Shown: piece by piece, positions 53,695 through 62,223 of the stretch
Numbering within the stretch: position 1 is the stretch's first letter
Layout: the number at the start of each line of letters is the position of its first letter
NCBI RefSeq assembly: GCF_001277345.1
Contig: NZ_LIUT01000001.1
Location: forward strand, 1,430,016 to 1,494,015
Direction of reading: 5' to 3'
DNA from: Paenibacillus solani
GTDB lineage: Bacteria > Bacillota > Bacilli > Paenibacillales > Paenibacillaceae
Length of the DNA stretch: 64,000 nucleotides
Notes under the pieces: model-generated
Told to the model about the DNA's origin: nothing
What the model saw: only the letters and a program-made list of their open reading frames with translations
Database searches by the model: none
Program-made: the position numbers and the translations under genes

Positions 53695-55212
53695 ATGGCA
53701 GTTCAACATTTACAGGAATGGGAACAATTTGATCGATTGGTTCGCAAAATTATGAGCTACTATGAAGCGATTGGCCTGCTGCATTGGGATTTGCGCACAG
53801 GAGCACCTCGGAAGGGCGTGGAAATCCGTTCCGAAACGATCGGGGTTCTGTCCACTGAAGCTTTTAAACTGCAAATTTCGGAAGAGATGGGAGGGCTATT
53901 GTCCTTTTTCGCCGAGCCGGGAAATACCGAGCAGCTGACTGAGCGCCAGCGCCGCATGATCGCAGAGATGCGTAAGACATATGATCAGAGCAAGTCTATT
54001 CCGCCCGAACGCTTCCAAGAATATTCCATTCTCGCCGCCCAATCGGAGACCAAGTGGGAAGAGGCAAAGAAGAATAGCGATTTTGAAAGTTTCGAGCCTT
54101 ACTTAACGAAAATTGTAGCATTTAAACAAGAATTTATTGATTATTGGGGCGTGAAGGATACCCGGTACGACACCCTCCTTGACATGTTTGAGCCGGATTT
54201 AACCGTGAAAAAGGTGGATGCCATCTTCGAACGCCTGAAAGCGCGCCTGGTACCGCTTGTTCATGCAATCCAGGAGTCGTCCTTCAAGCCGGAAACGGGA
54301 TTCCTTGATCAACTGTTCCCGAAAGAACAGCAGGAGAAATTCAGTCTGTTCCTGTTGGAGCAAATGGGCTACGATTTTGAGGCTGGGCGACTGGATGAGA
54401 GTGTTCATCCATTTGCAACGGGCCTGAATCCGGGAGATGTTCGGATTACAACCATGTACCTCCAGGATGATGTGCTGAGCGCGGTATTCAGTTCCCTGCA
54501 TGAGGGGGGCCATGCCCTGTATGAGCAGAACATCGATAAAGAACTTGCCGGCACACCGCTCTCTGGCGGTACTTCAATGGGGATCCATGAGTCTCAATCC
54601 CGTCTATGGGAGAACATGATTGGGCGCAGCCGTCCGTTCTGGAGCCGTTATTTCACGGATCTGCAGCGGCATTTCCTTGACCAATTGAAGGATGTGGACG
54701 CTGAGGCGTTCTACCAGGCAGCAAATAAGGTGGAAAATTCCCTGATTCGCATTGAAGCGGATGAGTTGACTTACAACCTGCATATCATCATTCGTTATGA
54801 GATTGAGAAGATGCTCTTTAACGAAGGATTGGCTGTAAAGGATCTGCCGGAAACATGGAATGCCAAGTATCAAGAATACCTTGGCATTATGCCGCCGAAC
54901 GACGGGATGGGCGTTCTGCAGGACGTTCACTGGTCCGGCGGCGATTTCGGATACTTCGCTTCGTATTCCCTTGGTAACATGTATGCGGCCCAGATGCTTC
55001 ATACTATGCGTAAACAGCTGCCTAACCTTGATCAGCTCATTGAAGAGGGGAACCTGGCTCCGATAAAGGAATGGTTGACGGAACAGGTGTATAAATACGG
55101 TAAAAGTGAGAAGCCATCTGAGATCATCGAACGTGTCACCGGGGAGGAACTGAATCCTGACTATTTGGCGGATTATCTGGAAGAGAAATATAAAGAGATT
55201 TACAAACTGTAA
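53695..55212 (+). CDS. M32 family metallocarboxypeptidase
   Basis: A 505-aa zinc carboxypeptidase of the thermostable carboxypeptidase 1 / YpwA type. The zinc motif is SSLHEGGHALYEQN (HExxH form) near residue 270, followed by the IHESQSRLWENMIGRS segment with the third ligand Glu and NLHIIIRYEIEKMLF. It is cytosolic and removes C-terminal residues from peptides. The RBS is GAAGGTG. It has a single-gene terminator. Confidence 0.92.
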   Translation: MAVQHLQEWEQFDRLVRKIMSYYEAIGLLHWDLRTGAPRKGVEIRSETIGVLSTEAFKLQISEEMGGLLSFFAEPGNTEQLTERQRRMIAEMRKTYDQSKSIPPERFQEYSILAAQSETKWEEAKKNSDFESFEPYLTKIVAFKQEFIDYWGVKDTRYDTLLDMFEPDLTVKKVDAIFERLKARLVPLVHAIQESSFKPETGFLDQLFPKEQQEKFSLFLLEQMGYDFEAGRLDESVHPFATGLNPGDVRITTMYLQDDVLSAVFSSLHEGGHALYEQNIDKELAGTPLSGGTSMGIHESQSRLWENMIGRSRPFWSRYFTDLQRHFLDQLKDVDAEAFYQAANKVENSLIRIEADELTYNLHIIIRYEIEKMLFNEGLAVKDLPETWNAKYQEYLGIMPPNDGMGVLQDVHWSGGDFGYFASYSLGNMYAAQMLHTMRKQLPNLDQLIEEGNLAPIKEWLTEQVYKYGKSEKPSEIIERVTGEELNPDYLADYLEEKYKEIYKL

Positions 55213-55229
55213 TTACCACTATAAACGAC

Positions 55230-55258
55230 AAACGCAGCACAAGTGGCTGCGTTTTTTT
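55230..55258 (+). terminator. Intrinsic terminator of the M32 gene
   Basis: AACGCAGC and GCTGCGTT stem followed by seven T. A group II intron remnant begins about 90 bp later. Confidence 0.87.
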
Positions 55259-55344
55259 GTAGTAGGACTGTCGCAGTTTTAGCGAGCAATTCAACAATCC
55301 ATGAAAAGCAGCGGTTTACGTTACTTCGTGTAAACACGAACTGA

Positions 55345-55805
55345 GAGCTTGAAGGATGTTTTCCAGTGGGTGTAAGTCCCTCTCCAGGTATGACCGCAAA
55401 GGAGAGCATCTCGAAATCAAGTTTGTCTTTCTGGGGTACACCTCTCAGCCAAGACGCTTGAATAATCGGAGAGGGAATTCTTCATCAACTTTATGCCAAA
55501 CGATAAGAGGATGGATTAACTATTACGGTCATTTCTATAAGTCGCAACTATATCTTACTACGCCATATCACATGAATTCGCTTGTCGTGTGGGCTCGGCG
55601 GAAGTACAAGAAGCTGGAGAGACATAAGACGCGGGCCATTCAGTGGTTGGGACGGCTTGCGAAGAAAGTTCCGGAACTGTTTGCACATTGGCGATTAGGA
55701 ATATTGCCTGCGGCTGGATAATAACAACCGGATGATCCGAGAGGTTCACGTCTGGTTCTGAGAGGGCCAGAGGGTGCAATTTCCCTCGGGTTATTCACCT
55801 TTTCT
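55345..55805 (+). mobile_element. Degenerate group II intron A
   Basis: A domain-I-like stretch (CCAGTGGGTGTAAGTCCC near 55370) runs directly into the 3' part of a reverse transcriptase/maturase frame. Domain V (AACCGGATGATCCGAGAGGT to about 55762, ending CTGGTTCTGAGAGGG) and a small domain VI follow. Most of domains I-IV and of the reverse transcriptase are missing, so it cannot move by itself. Confidence 0.8.
55416..55721 (+). pseudogene. Group II intron maturase, C-terminal remnant
   Basis: The frame contains KFVFLGYTSQPRRLNNRRG, then after an apparent deletion of about 35 residues TIRGWINYYGHFYKSQLY and the maturase/DNA-binding end LFAHWRLGILPAAG. The catalytic YADD region is absent. A second frame across the junction reads FFINFMPN, so there is also a frameshift. 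Confidence 0.8.
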
Positions 55806-55819
55806 TATTTGCGAAAATA

Positions 55820-56595
55820 GAAGAATAAATCCGGAAGCAGCTGAAGTTACCCGGAAACACTGAAAGAACTGGGACCGGAAGTCCCGATGGAGAAAACGAA
55901 AACAGTTAACTTCAAAAAGGAAGACTTCGACTTTTTAAGTTTCACGCTTTAACATTGGCGAGAGCGCAAGAAAGATGGAAAGCCGTACCTCATTGCGAAA
56001 CCCAAAGAGGCGATGTGGGAAGACTTCAAGGTGAAGGAAGGTTAAAGCTAAAACACGGAAAACACTAAGGTTGAATAAGAAAGCATGTCTTGAACGTGTC
56101 AATCCGATTATTCGTGGGAAGATAAACTATTTCCTGAATCTGTACTAAGCCATAGAGGAAAACAACGATATGGGCAAGAGAGTCGTTGTTTCTTTAATGT
56201 ATGCAAAACCCAGCTCTTTGATATGGATGGGTATGTCAGACGACGACTGCGAGTCGCCATGATCCATAGCCCTTCGATGAAAACAAAATGGAACAACGAA
56301 TTCTTTGCCCGAATCGGTCGGGTCCCCGCGTTTTGGTTATGTTACAAGGTGCAGTACGGGTACACGCTTGACGATTACATCGACTACATGAAGAACAGGC
56401 AGAGAACAAAACAAGCCCGAAGTGAGCAGAAAGCAAAAGAACGGGGACAAGCGTATTACACGCCCGGACCGCGTACGTAAAATGCAATGTGCATAACGTT
56501 TAGAGTCATTTTGATTTTAAGTTGAAACACGTTGGTGATTCGTATGCTTAGTAGGGCACGTGCGGTTCGATATGGAACCAGTTAGTGAGTGTTTC
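55820..56595 (+). mobile_element. Degenerate group II intron B
   Basis: Broken frames give reverse transcriptase/maturase pieces of a second type: FKKEDFDFL, RKKDGKPYLIAKP, ERVNPIIRGKINYFLNLY, then GYVRRRLRVAMI. A domain-V-like 3' arm, GCACGTGCGGTTCGATATGG, lies near 56558-56577. It follows remnant A in the same direction. Several stops and frame changes show that it is decayed. Confidence 0.65.
56223..56480 (+). pseudogene. Maturase C-terminal fragment of intron B
   Basis: An 85-codon open stretch with MDGYVRRRLRVAMIHS and WNNEFFARIGRVPAFWLCYK, typical of group II intron protein C-terminal (maturase X/thumb) regions, ending in a basic tail. Upstream parts are out of frame. Confidence 0.65.
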
Positions 56596-56698
56596 CCCCT
56601 ACTTTATTCTTTTTTTAGCTTCACAAGTAGGGGCATTTACATTCACATCCCACTGGATGAACGCAAAACAGAAATAGCCAGTGAATATGAATAGCTTA

Positions 56699-56727
56699 TT
56701 GACAGAAAAAAAGATTATATATATAAT
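56699..56727 (+). promoter_or_regulatory. Consensus promoter of the peptide cassette
   Basis: TTGACA (56699-56704), 17 bp, TATAAT (56722-56727): a perfect match to the sigma-A consensus with very AT-rich surroundings. It drives the ABC genes of the accessory cassette. Confidence 0.8.
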
Positions 56728-56825
56728 TTTGGTAAAATATAGTTTTAAATTAAATAAAATTCTTAAAAATACATAATGTGTAAAAAATGATATGAATCCA
56801 TGTAATTCACACAAGCGGGGTGGAG

Positions 56826-57572
56826 ATGATTGCAACGAATACATTAAAGCTACTGGAGCTTGATAAGATTACGAAAGCTTTTGGAGATTATTCCGTCATA
56901 TCCGAATTGAATACGGCGGTAAAGCCGGGTGAAAGGGTAGGGCTCATCGGACCCAACGGTGCGGGGAAAAGTACCCTGCTGAAAATCATAGCCGGAATTA
57001 TTCCCAAGGACTCCGGCGAACTGCGGATCGAGGACCAACTGGTACAGAAAAAAAACAACGAATTTGCCAAATCAAGAGTAGCCTATCTTCCAGATGAACC
57101 TCCTCTTTACGATTTATTGAATGCCAATGAATATTTGGAATATACGGCTGCTCTTTGGAGAATTCCAATCGAATCTGTAGAAGCGAAAATAAAGGAATTG
57201 ATGAAGCGATATCAGATGACGGATGTCTCCAGCCTGTGGATTAAGAACTATTCCAAAGGAATGAGGCAAAAGCTAGGCCTGATATCGGTCCTCTTCCGCG
57301 GCTCTCCTCTGCTGCTTCTGGATGAGCCGTTCACTGCGCTGGATACCGATGCCGTGGATACGACGATTCAATATCTTCAGGATCGGGCTTTAGTGCATGG
57401 ATCGATGATCGTGAGCCATGATTTGGATCTACTTGAGCAGGTTGTCGACCGGGCGATTGTCCTGAATAAAGGCCGGATTATAGCCGAATTTCCGTCATGC
57501 ATAAATCTCAAAGAGCAGTACGAGAACGCCAAAAGGAGGTTTCAACTGGAAGATGTCTCAGTCCAGAATTAA
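56826..57572 (+). CDS. ABC transporter ATPase of the peptide cassette
   Basis: A 248-aa ATPase: Walker A GPNGAGKSTLLK, signature NYSKGMRQKLGL (divergent), Walker B PLLLLDEPFTALDTD. It is of the BcrA/CcmA-like type common in peptide immunity or export systems. ATG 56826 follows GGGGTGGAG; GTG 56820 would add two residues. It overlaps the permease start by 20 bp. Confidence 0.87.
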   Translation: MIATNTLKLLELDKITKAFGDYSVISELNTAVKPGERVGLIGPNGAGKSTLLKIIAGIIPKDSGELRIEDQLVQKKNNEFAKSRVAYLPDEPPLYDLLNANEYLEYTAALWRIPIESVEAKIKELMKRYQMTDVSSLWIKNYSKGMRQKLGLISVLFRGSPLLLLDEPFTALDTDAVDTTIQYLQDRALVHGSMIVSHDLDLLEQVVDRAIVLNKGRIIAEFPSCINLKEQYENAKRRFQLEDVSVQN

Positions 57573-58968
57573 GCACTTCTTGTTGCCGTTCCTGCTGGAG
57601 TGGAGGCAGCTGTGGAGAAGCGACTTGGGTAGCCCCGGATGGAGCCGGTGGAGGAATTGGATATATGCTTTGTATATCGTCGTCCTCCTGGCCGTAGCCA
57701 CGTACCGTCTGCTGACATCATCGTATGTTCCGGATGCCCGCGGCGTATTGTCTTTGGGATTCATCACCACGTTATTTTTATGGTCATCCTTTAAATCCAT
57801 ATCCTTCATTCAAAATCACTCGAATGTCTTTATCATTTCGATGGCACCTTACTCCAAATATCTGCACCTTCTTTTGAAGATCAGTGCCCATTGGCTGTAT
57901 CACAGCGCTTTGTTCTTGCTATTGCTGTCTCCTACGCTGCTTAATATGATTTTCGGCGGTCATCCGCAAATAGTAGTTTCATATGCCCTTTTATGGATTG
58001 TTGCCCTCTGGACAATTAGCCTATCGTGGATTCTGATGTCCCTGATCGTGTATCAATGGGGGGCGGATGTGGCACGTTTTTTCCTGAAAATTATGTCTTT
58101 CTTTCTCTCCATTGGCGCTACAGCAGAGATTGTCTTCTATCCTCATGAGATCGAGCAAATTTTCCAATCTTGGATGAATGAACTGCAATCATTGCTGCCG
58201 AGCCTGGGCTTTTTCCTGGGTTCAGGCGTTGTTTTGCTGATGGCGGTATGGACTGCGAGTGGTTTGTTGACCAGAAGGAAAGCATCGCTGAAAAATAACG
58301 GTGGTGGAGCTGCAGAAATGAAGATGATGGGCTTTTCCGCATTGCTGATGAAAGAATATCGATTATTGTTGCGGCTTATACGCAAGATTGCCTTGTTCAC
58401 GCTGTTTAATTATGCGCTCTCCTTCGGCATTGTCTGGGTGCTGTTCCGCATGGTCCATCCCAATGAGCTGTACTTTTATGTAAGCCTCATGATGTTTATC
58501 TTTGCGGTGTACATTGCAGGTCCCAGCAATATGCTGTCCGCTTGCGAGGAACAAGCTGTCAAGATATTACGGACCAGTCCCACCTCGATCAAAAGGGTCA
58601 TCATGGCGAAAACCATTGCTGTTTACTCCATTCTGGGCCCTGTCTCTTTGGTTGCTGGCGGCATCATTTTAAGAATAAATCAGAAAGACCCGATTCAGCT
58701 CTATCTCATCATCGGGGCAGGTATTTGCATAGGCATAGTTTCGGTCTGGACCGGGGCCATAGAAACGTTTATCCATCTGTTCGGCTTCGGATTTCCCAAA
58801 ATGATGGCGATCTCCATGCCGAGTCTTGTCGGATCCGCGCTGTTAGTAATTACCACCTATTTTATGGGGGGAATGAACACCGTTGCGATTGCGCTACTGC
58901 TGTTATGCGTTCTTGCCATCTATAGCTATTCCATATTGACGGGTTTGCGCTTGTTGAGACGTGCCTGA
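57553..58968 (+). CDS. ABC transporter permease of the peptide cassette
   Basis: A 471-aa membrane protein with about ten to twelve predicted helices in two blocks (about 35-240 and 280-465) and a cytoplasmic ARTSPTSIKR-type coupling segment in the second half (EEQAVKILRTSPTSIKRVIM). The strong RBS AAAGGAGG lies inside the ATPase gene. The pair is the likely exporter or immunity transporter for the peptide encoded downstream. No closer family can be named. Confidence 0.82.
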   Translation: MSQSRIKHFLLPFLLEWRQLWRSDLGSPGWSRWRNWIYALYIVVLLAVATYRLLTSSYVPDARGVLSLGFITTLFLWSSFKSISFIQNHSNVFIISMAPYSKYLHLLLKISAHWLYHSALFLLLLSPTLLNMIFGGHPQIVVSYALLWIVALWTISLSWILMSLIVYQWGADVARFFLKIMSFFLSIGATAEIVFYPHEIEQIFQSWMNELQSLLPSLGFFLGSGVVLLMAVWTASGLLTRRKASLKNNGGGAAEMKMMGFSALLMKEYRLLLRLIRKIALFTLFNYALSFGIVWVLFRMVHPNELYFYVSLMMFIFAVYIAGPSNMLSACEEQAVKILRTSPTSIKRVIMAKTIAVYSILGPVSLVAGGIILRINQKDPIQLYLIIGAGICIGIVSVWTGAIETFIHLFGFGFPKMMAISMPSLVGSALLVITTYFMGGMNTVAIALLLLCVLAIYSYSILTGLRLLRRA

Positions 58969-58999
58969 CAAATGTATTTCATTTCAAGGGGGAAGAGTT

Positions 59000-59218
59000 A
59001 TGCCTAAAAATAAGTCGAATTCATGGATCAAATTTTTAGCTATACTATCGCTTCTGACACTCGTGAATATTTCCGGTCATCAGAATCCGTTCCAAACTTT
59101 TTTTTCTTTTTTTGTATTTTTCATCTTTTGGAATCATAGCCATGTATGGCTGCACAGAGCTTCGTATTTGGGCTTTGTAGGATTTCTGGGTTTCATGGGT
59201 TATATACTAAATTTTTGA
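59000..59218 (+). CDS. 72-aa membrane protein, candidate immunity protein
   Basis: It starts at ATG 59000 after AAGGGGGAAGAG, 31 bp after the permease. It has a short basic N terminus (MPKNKSNSWIK) and two or three aromatic-rich helices (about 10-22, 30-46 and 50-70; TFFSFFVFFIFWNHSHVW). Small hydrophobic proteins in this position commonly give self-immunity in bacteriocin operons. That is an inference from context only. Confidence 0.65.
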   Translation: MPKNKSNSWIKFLAILSLLTLVNISGHQNPFQTFFSFFVFFIFWNHSHVWLHRASYLGFVGFLGFMGYILNF

Positions 59219-59232
59219 AAAAAATAAAAAAG

Positions 59233-59260
59233 TTGTAATTAAATGATTTTTATGTATAAT
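59233..59260 (+). promoter_or_regulatory. Promoter of the precursor peptide gene
   Basis: TTGTAA (59233-59238), 16 bp, TATAAT (59255-59260). It gives a leader of about 70 nt with AGGGCG/CGCCCT arms before the RBS. It allows the precursor to be transcribed separately from the ABC genes. Confidence 0.65.
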
Positions 59261-59338
59261 TTATACAGGGCGTCAAACGGTCCGATATCCATCATCAAGA
59301 CCGCCCTTTCTGATTCATGTATGAAAGGAGGTGATGTT

Positions 59339-59737
59339 TTGTTGAAATGGAATCGTATCACGAAGACTTTGGTCGGCACTGCATTTGTTGCTTCGCTGAT
59401 CTTTGTCTCGACGAACCAGCAAGCGCTTGCAGTGGCAGTCTCTCCATCTATGGTTGAACCTGCTAAAGCGGGCGAAGTTCAGCCAATGTGGTGGACAGCT
59501 GCAGGGGCGGCTGCTGCTGGCGGAGCGGGGGCGGGCGCTGTAACTGGAGCTGCAGCAGGCGCTGGCGGATTGTCTTGGTCTCTGCCCGGCACGCTTGCCG
59601 GAGCAGGCGCAGGCGCCGCGTCAGGCGCTGCAGTGGGCGCGGTAGCCGGCTTTGTTGGCTACGCCGCTTCATCCTTGTTTGGCTCAGCGATGGAACCGTC
59701 CATCGAATCCATACCTGATATAGTATTTGATCATTAA
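59339..59737 (+). CDS. Gly/Ala-rich secreted peptide precursor (SdpC-like logic)
   Basis: About 132 aa from TTG 59339 (TTG 59342 also possible); AAAGGAGGTGA at 59324-59334 fixes the region. It has a signal peptide (about 1-31, FVASLIFVSTNQQALA), an 18-residue pro-segment ending EVQP, and a very hydrophobic Gly/Ala-rich core with many GxxxG/AxxxG zipper steps (about 50-117: MWWTAAGAAAAGG ... GAAVGAVAGFVGYAASSLFG). An acidic tail, MEPSIESIPDIVFDH, ends it. There are no cysteines. The core could form membrane-inserting helices. No homology is claimed; the toxin call rests on composition, export signal and the SdpB-like neighbour. Confidence 0.65.
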   Translation: MLKWNRITKTLVGTAFVASLIFVSTNQQALAVAVSPSMVEPAKAGEVQPMWWTAAGAAAAGGAGAGAVTGAAAGAGGLSWSLPGTLAGAGAGAASGAAVGAVAGFVGYAASSLFGSAMEPSIESIPDIVFDH

Positions 59738-59761
59738 AAATCCATAATCTCTTAAGAACGT

Positions 59762-59808
59762 CATCAGCATCCCTGATTTGGTTTTGGACAAACCCCGGGA
59801 TGCTGATG
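59762..59808 (+). other. Hairpin between precursor and biosynthesis genes
   Basis: CATCAGCATCCC (59762-59773) and GGGATGCTGATG (59797-59808) form a perfect 12-bp stem with a smaller GGTTT/AAACC stem inside the loop. A weak TGTTT follows. It is a likely partial terminator or stabiliser giving more precursor than enzyme mRNA. Confidence 0.7.
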
Positions 59809-59886
59809 GCTGTTTAACGCCAATTTTTGCGAGGGAGGAGGAGAAACGCTGGGGATTTTTCAAGAAGAGCGTTTCGTAAAGGTAAC

Positions 59887-60591
59887 ATGAAACGTAAAGC
59901 TATGTCTCGGGTTGTGCTTTGCTCCATGTTAGCCGTTTCCGCTTATATTTTCATCAGTCATTTTTTTCTGATCTTTCTGTATCTTTCTCCTGCCAATCCG
60001 GTCAAGGCAGCCATGAATCCGGTTATTCATCAGTACACGCAAGATTTATGGGCGCAAAACTGGTCGCTTTTTGCCCCGGAACCTTTACATAATAACACAG
60101 CCTTATTGGTTAAATGCAAGGATGACGCGAGCAAGGAATCCCAGTGGTATAACATTAACGCAGGTATGCTGGATTCGCTGCATAACGAGCCTCTGGGACC
60201 GTTTGTGAGGCTGTCGCGTATGCATTTGACCGCAATTCGCTATTACCAAGGCTTTTCGGATCCAACCTCGGAGCTATTCCGGCAAAAAATATGCGGTTCC
60301 GATCCCGATAACACCGTTTGCAAGAGAGATGACGCAAGTTCCAAGACAACCAAGCAAATGGGCACCAAAATGCTAAAACGCCTCGGGTCTGTAGCATGTA
60401 CGCAATTAACGAAAAGTAACAAACTACAGGATGTTAAGTTTAGAGTCCTGTTTGCTTCAGTAAAGCCTTACTCTGAACGAATGAATCAGCAATGGAAACC
60501 TGAGATTTCAGGATTCGAAACCGAATGGTTGAAGTTTGAACAAGTAGCTCCACTTCCTTTTAAACTGACATCGGAGGAACCTGCGACATGA
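59887..60591 (+). CDS. DUF5819 family protein (SdpA-like position)
   Basis: A 234-aa protein with an N-terminal membrane helix (about 9-32) and an extracytoplasmic domain. It opens with the family pattern SPANPVKAAMNPVIHQYTQD and QNWSLFAPEPLHNN. DUF5819 proteins usually precede HTTM proteins, as here. In sdpABC the membrane-associated SdpA takes this place and is needed for toxin production. ATG 59887 has AAAGG upstream; an earlier in-frame start at 59827 is possible. The stop overlaps the HTTM start as ATGA. Confidence 0.78.
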   Translation: MKRKAMSRVVLCSMLAVSAYIFISHFFLIFLYLSPANPVKAAMNPVIHQYTQDLWAQNWSLFAPEPLHNNTALLVKCKDDASKESQWYNINAGMLDSLHNEPLGPFVRLSRMHLTAIRYYQGFSDPTSELFRQKICGSDPDNTVCKRDDASSKTTKQMGTKMLKRLGSVACTQLTKSNKLQDVKFRVLFASVKPYSERMNQQWKPEISGFETEWLKFEQVAPLPFKLTSEEPAT

Positions 60592-61520
60592 AGATCATAT
60601 CATGGATTGATAAAGCCATTGACTTCATGTCCATCCCGCGTCATCAGGTCGGCATGAAGCTGGTCAGAATCCTCGTCGGGATCATCATGCTGTACATTTA
60701 TTCCGTCAACTATGGCCAGCGTTTTTTTTTGTTTGGACCCGAAGGCATTTTTCCCGACTCCAATTTATTCAGTCTTTTTCATGTTGACAGTCCCCTGGTT
60801 TTTAACATTCTCTATCATGTTGCCATTCTGGCGGCATTGTGCTTTACGATCGGATGGGGCGGAAGAATCATTGTTCTTGTCAATTTTCTGTTTTTCTGGT
60901 CATGGACTTCCGTTTCGCTCTTGATCGGCGACGGTGGAGACAACCTGCTCCGGGTCATGTTTCCTTATCTAATCTTTACGGATCTGTTAGGCAAGCTGGA
61001 TCGTAAGCCGGGGACGCTGTGGAAGAAGGCTCTAGGCATTTTGCATAATTTTGGGTGGATGGCTGTCATTCTGCAGCTTTGTTACGTATATTTCACGGCT
61101 GGGCTGATGAAAATCCAGGGAGGTATGTGGCAGGATGGCACTGCGCTGTATTATATCCTTCAGGTTGATGAGTTTCGAAATCCTCTTTTTTCGTCGATCA
61201 TTGTCAATCATCCGTGGATCTCGGTTGCGGGCTCGTACGTGACGATCTTTTTCCAAATCGCGTTTCCGTTCCTAATCCTTTACGGGCGCGTAAAACCTTT
61301 TGTGATTGCCGTGTCGATCATGTTCCACTTGGGAATTTGGGTGTTCATGAATCTGCCTTCGTTCTCGCTTGTGATGATAGCCTTCGAGCTTCCGCTGCTT
61401 TCCGATGCCTTTTATCACAAAGCCTTCGGGATGATCCGTTACAGATGGAGTCAACTCAAGGGTAAGCGTTTTGTCTTGTCTACAGATAAAAAACAGACCG
61501 TCAACAATGAAGTATCCTAA
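60588..61520 (+). CDS. HTTM domain membrane protein (SdpB-like)
   Basis: A 310-aa polytopic protein with about eight helices. It is related in layout to the HTTM part of vitamin K-dependent gamma-carboxylase and to SdpB of B. subtilis: LVRILVGIIMLYIYSVNY, IGDGGDNLLRVMFPYLIF, YFTAGLMKIQGGMWQDGTALYYIL and FPFLILYGRVKPFVIAVSIMFHLGIWVFMNL. SdpB is essential for maturation of the SDP toxin by an unknown reaction. Translational coupling to DUF5819 suggests a membrane complex. GGAGG lies 10 bases before the ATG. Confidence 0.85.
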   Translation: MKIISWIDKAIDFMSIPRHQVGMKLVRILVGIIMLYIYSVNYGQRFFLFGPEGIFPDSNLFSLFHVDSPLVFNILYHVAILAALCFTIGWGGRIIVLVNFLFFWSWTSVSLLIGDGGDNLLRVMFPYLIFTDLLGKLDRKPGTLWKKALGILHNFGWMAVILQLCYVYFTAGLMKIQGGMWQDGTALYYILQVDEFRNPLFSSIIVNHPWISVAGSYVTIFFQIAFPFLILYGRVKPFVIAVSIMFHLGIWVFMNLPSFSLVMIAFELPLLSDAFYHKAFGMIRYRWSQLKGKRFVLSTDKKQTVNNEVS

Positions 61521-61540
61521 TATGGATGGAGAGGATTGCG

Positions 61541-62008
61541 ATGCCATATGAACCGAATACAGCCGATCAGGTACAGGGCAATCAGCTTTTTGTTTTTTAT
61601 GACAACTGGTGTCCGCTGTGTGCTCGCACGATGCGTTTCTACCGGAAGTGGGATTGGTTCAAGCGCATAAATTTTATGCCGGCCAGGGAGGGAGAAATCC
61701 TTGAGCAATTTCAAGTGAATCAGGAACAAGCGCTGAAACGAATGGTTGCCATAAAATACAGCAAGAAAAAGAATAGCGGAAAGACTGCGGACACGGCAAA
61801 GCGTCCGGAGATGTTGCTGTTTGAGGGTATTGACACCATCTACCATATGAGCCGGCAAATACCCATACTATGGGTGCTCGTTCCGTTTTTGTATGTGTCC
61901 CGCATCCTTGGGATTGGTACATGCATATACGACTGGATCGCAAGCAGCAGGAAGATCATTCCGATCGGCCAATGCGAAGGCGATGTTTGCCTAATCCCTA
62001 AGAGATGA
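61541..62008 (+). CDS. DCC family thiol-disulfide oxidoreductase (DUF393)
   Basis: A 155-aa thioredoxin-like protein with the DCC motif FYDNWCPLCARTMRFYRKWDW (CPLC redox pair about residue 26) and a C-terminal PILWVLVPFLYVSRILGIG hydrophobic segment ending CEGDVC. DCC proteins are often next to or fused with HTTM proteins. ATG 61541 has GAGAGG at good distance. The peptide precursor has no Cys, so this enzyme probably acts on the HTTM/DUF5819 partners or supplies reducing power, not on the peptide. Confidence 0.82.
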   Translation: MPYEPNTADQVQGNQLFVFYDNWCPLCARTMRFYRKWDWFKRINFMPAREGEILEQFQVNQEQALKRMVAIKYSKKKNSGKTADTAKRPEMLLFEGIDTIYHMSRQIPILWVLVPFLYVSRILGIGTCIYDWIASSRKIIPIGQCEGDVCLIPKR

Positions 62009-62198
62009 AAAAGGTGTTCATGCCAACCGAGCAGCGAAATGGTGTTGAAATACATCGGCGGCATCCGTATACCAGTGGCTGCTCTAACGCCATAACTTCA
62101 TTGAACTAAAACGCGGCGAAACCATAGCCGTTGCGTTCCGCATTCATCCGCATGATTACTGTCTGTACTTCGAGTGCTAATCCGAGATACACGAGAGG

Positions 62199-62223
62199 CT
62201 GCCCCGATATGGGGCAGTTTTTT
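62199..62223 (+). terminator. Terminator of the peptide cassette
   Basis: CTGCCCC-GATAT-GGGGCAG followed by six T. The T-run is followed directly by GTGCGC, the 5' end of a class C group II intron. Confidence 0.85.

Noticed and set aside
53695..55212. Antisense frames inside the M32 carboxypeptidase and other long genes
   Set aside because: They mirror the codon structure of the real genes and have no start signals.
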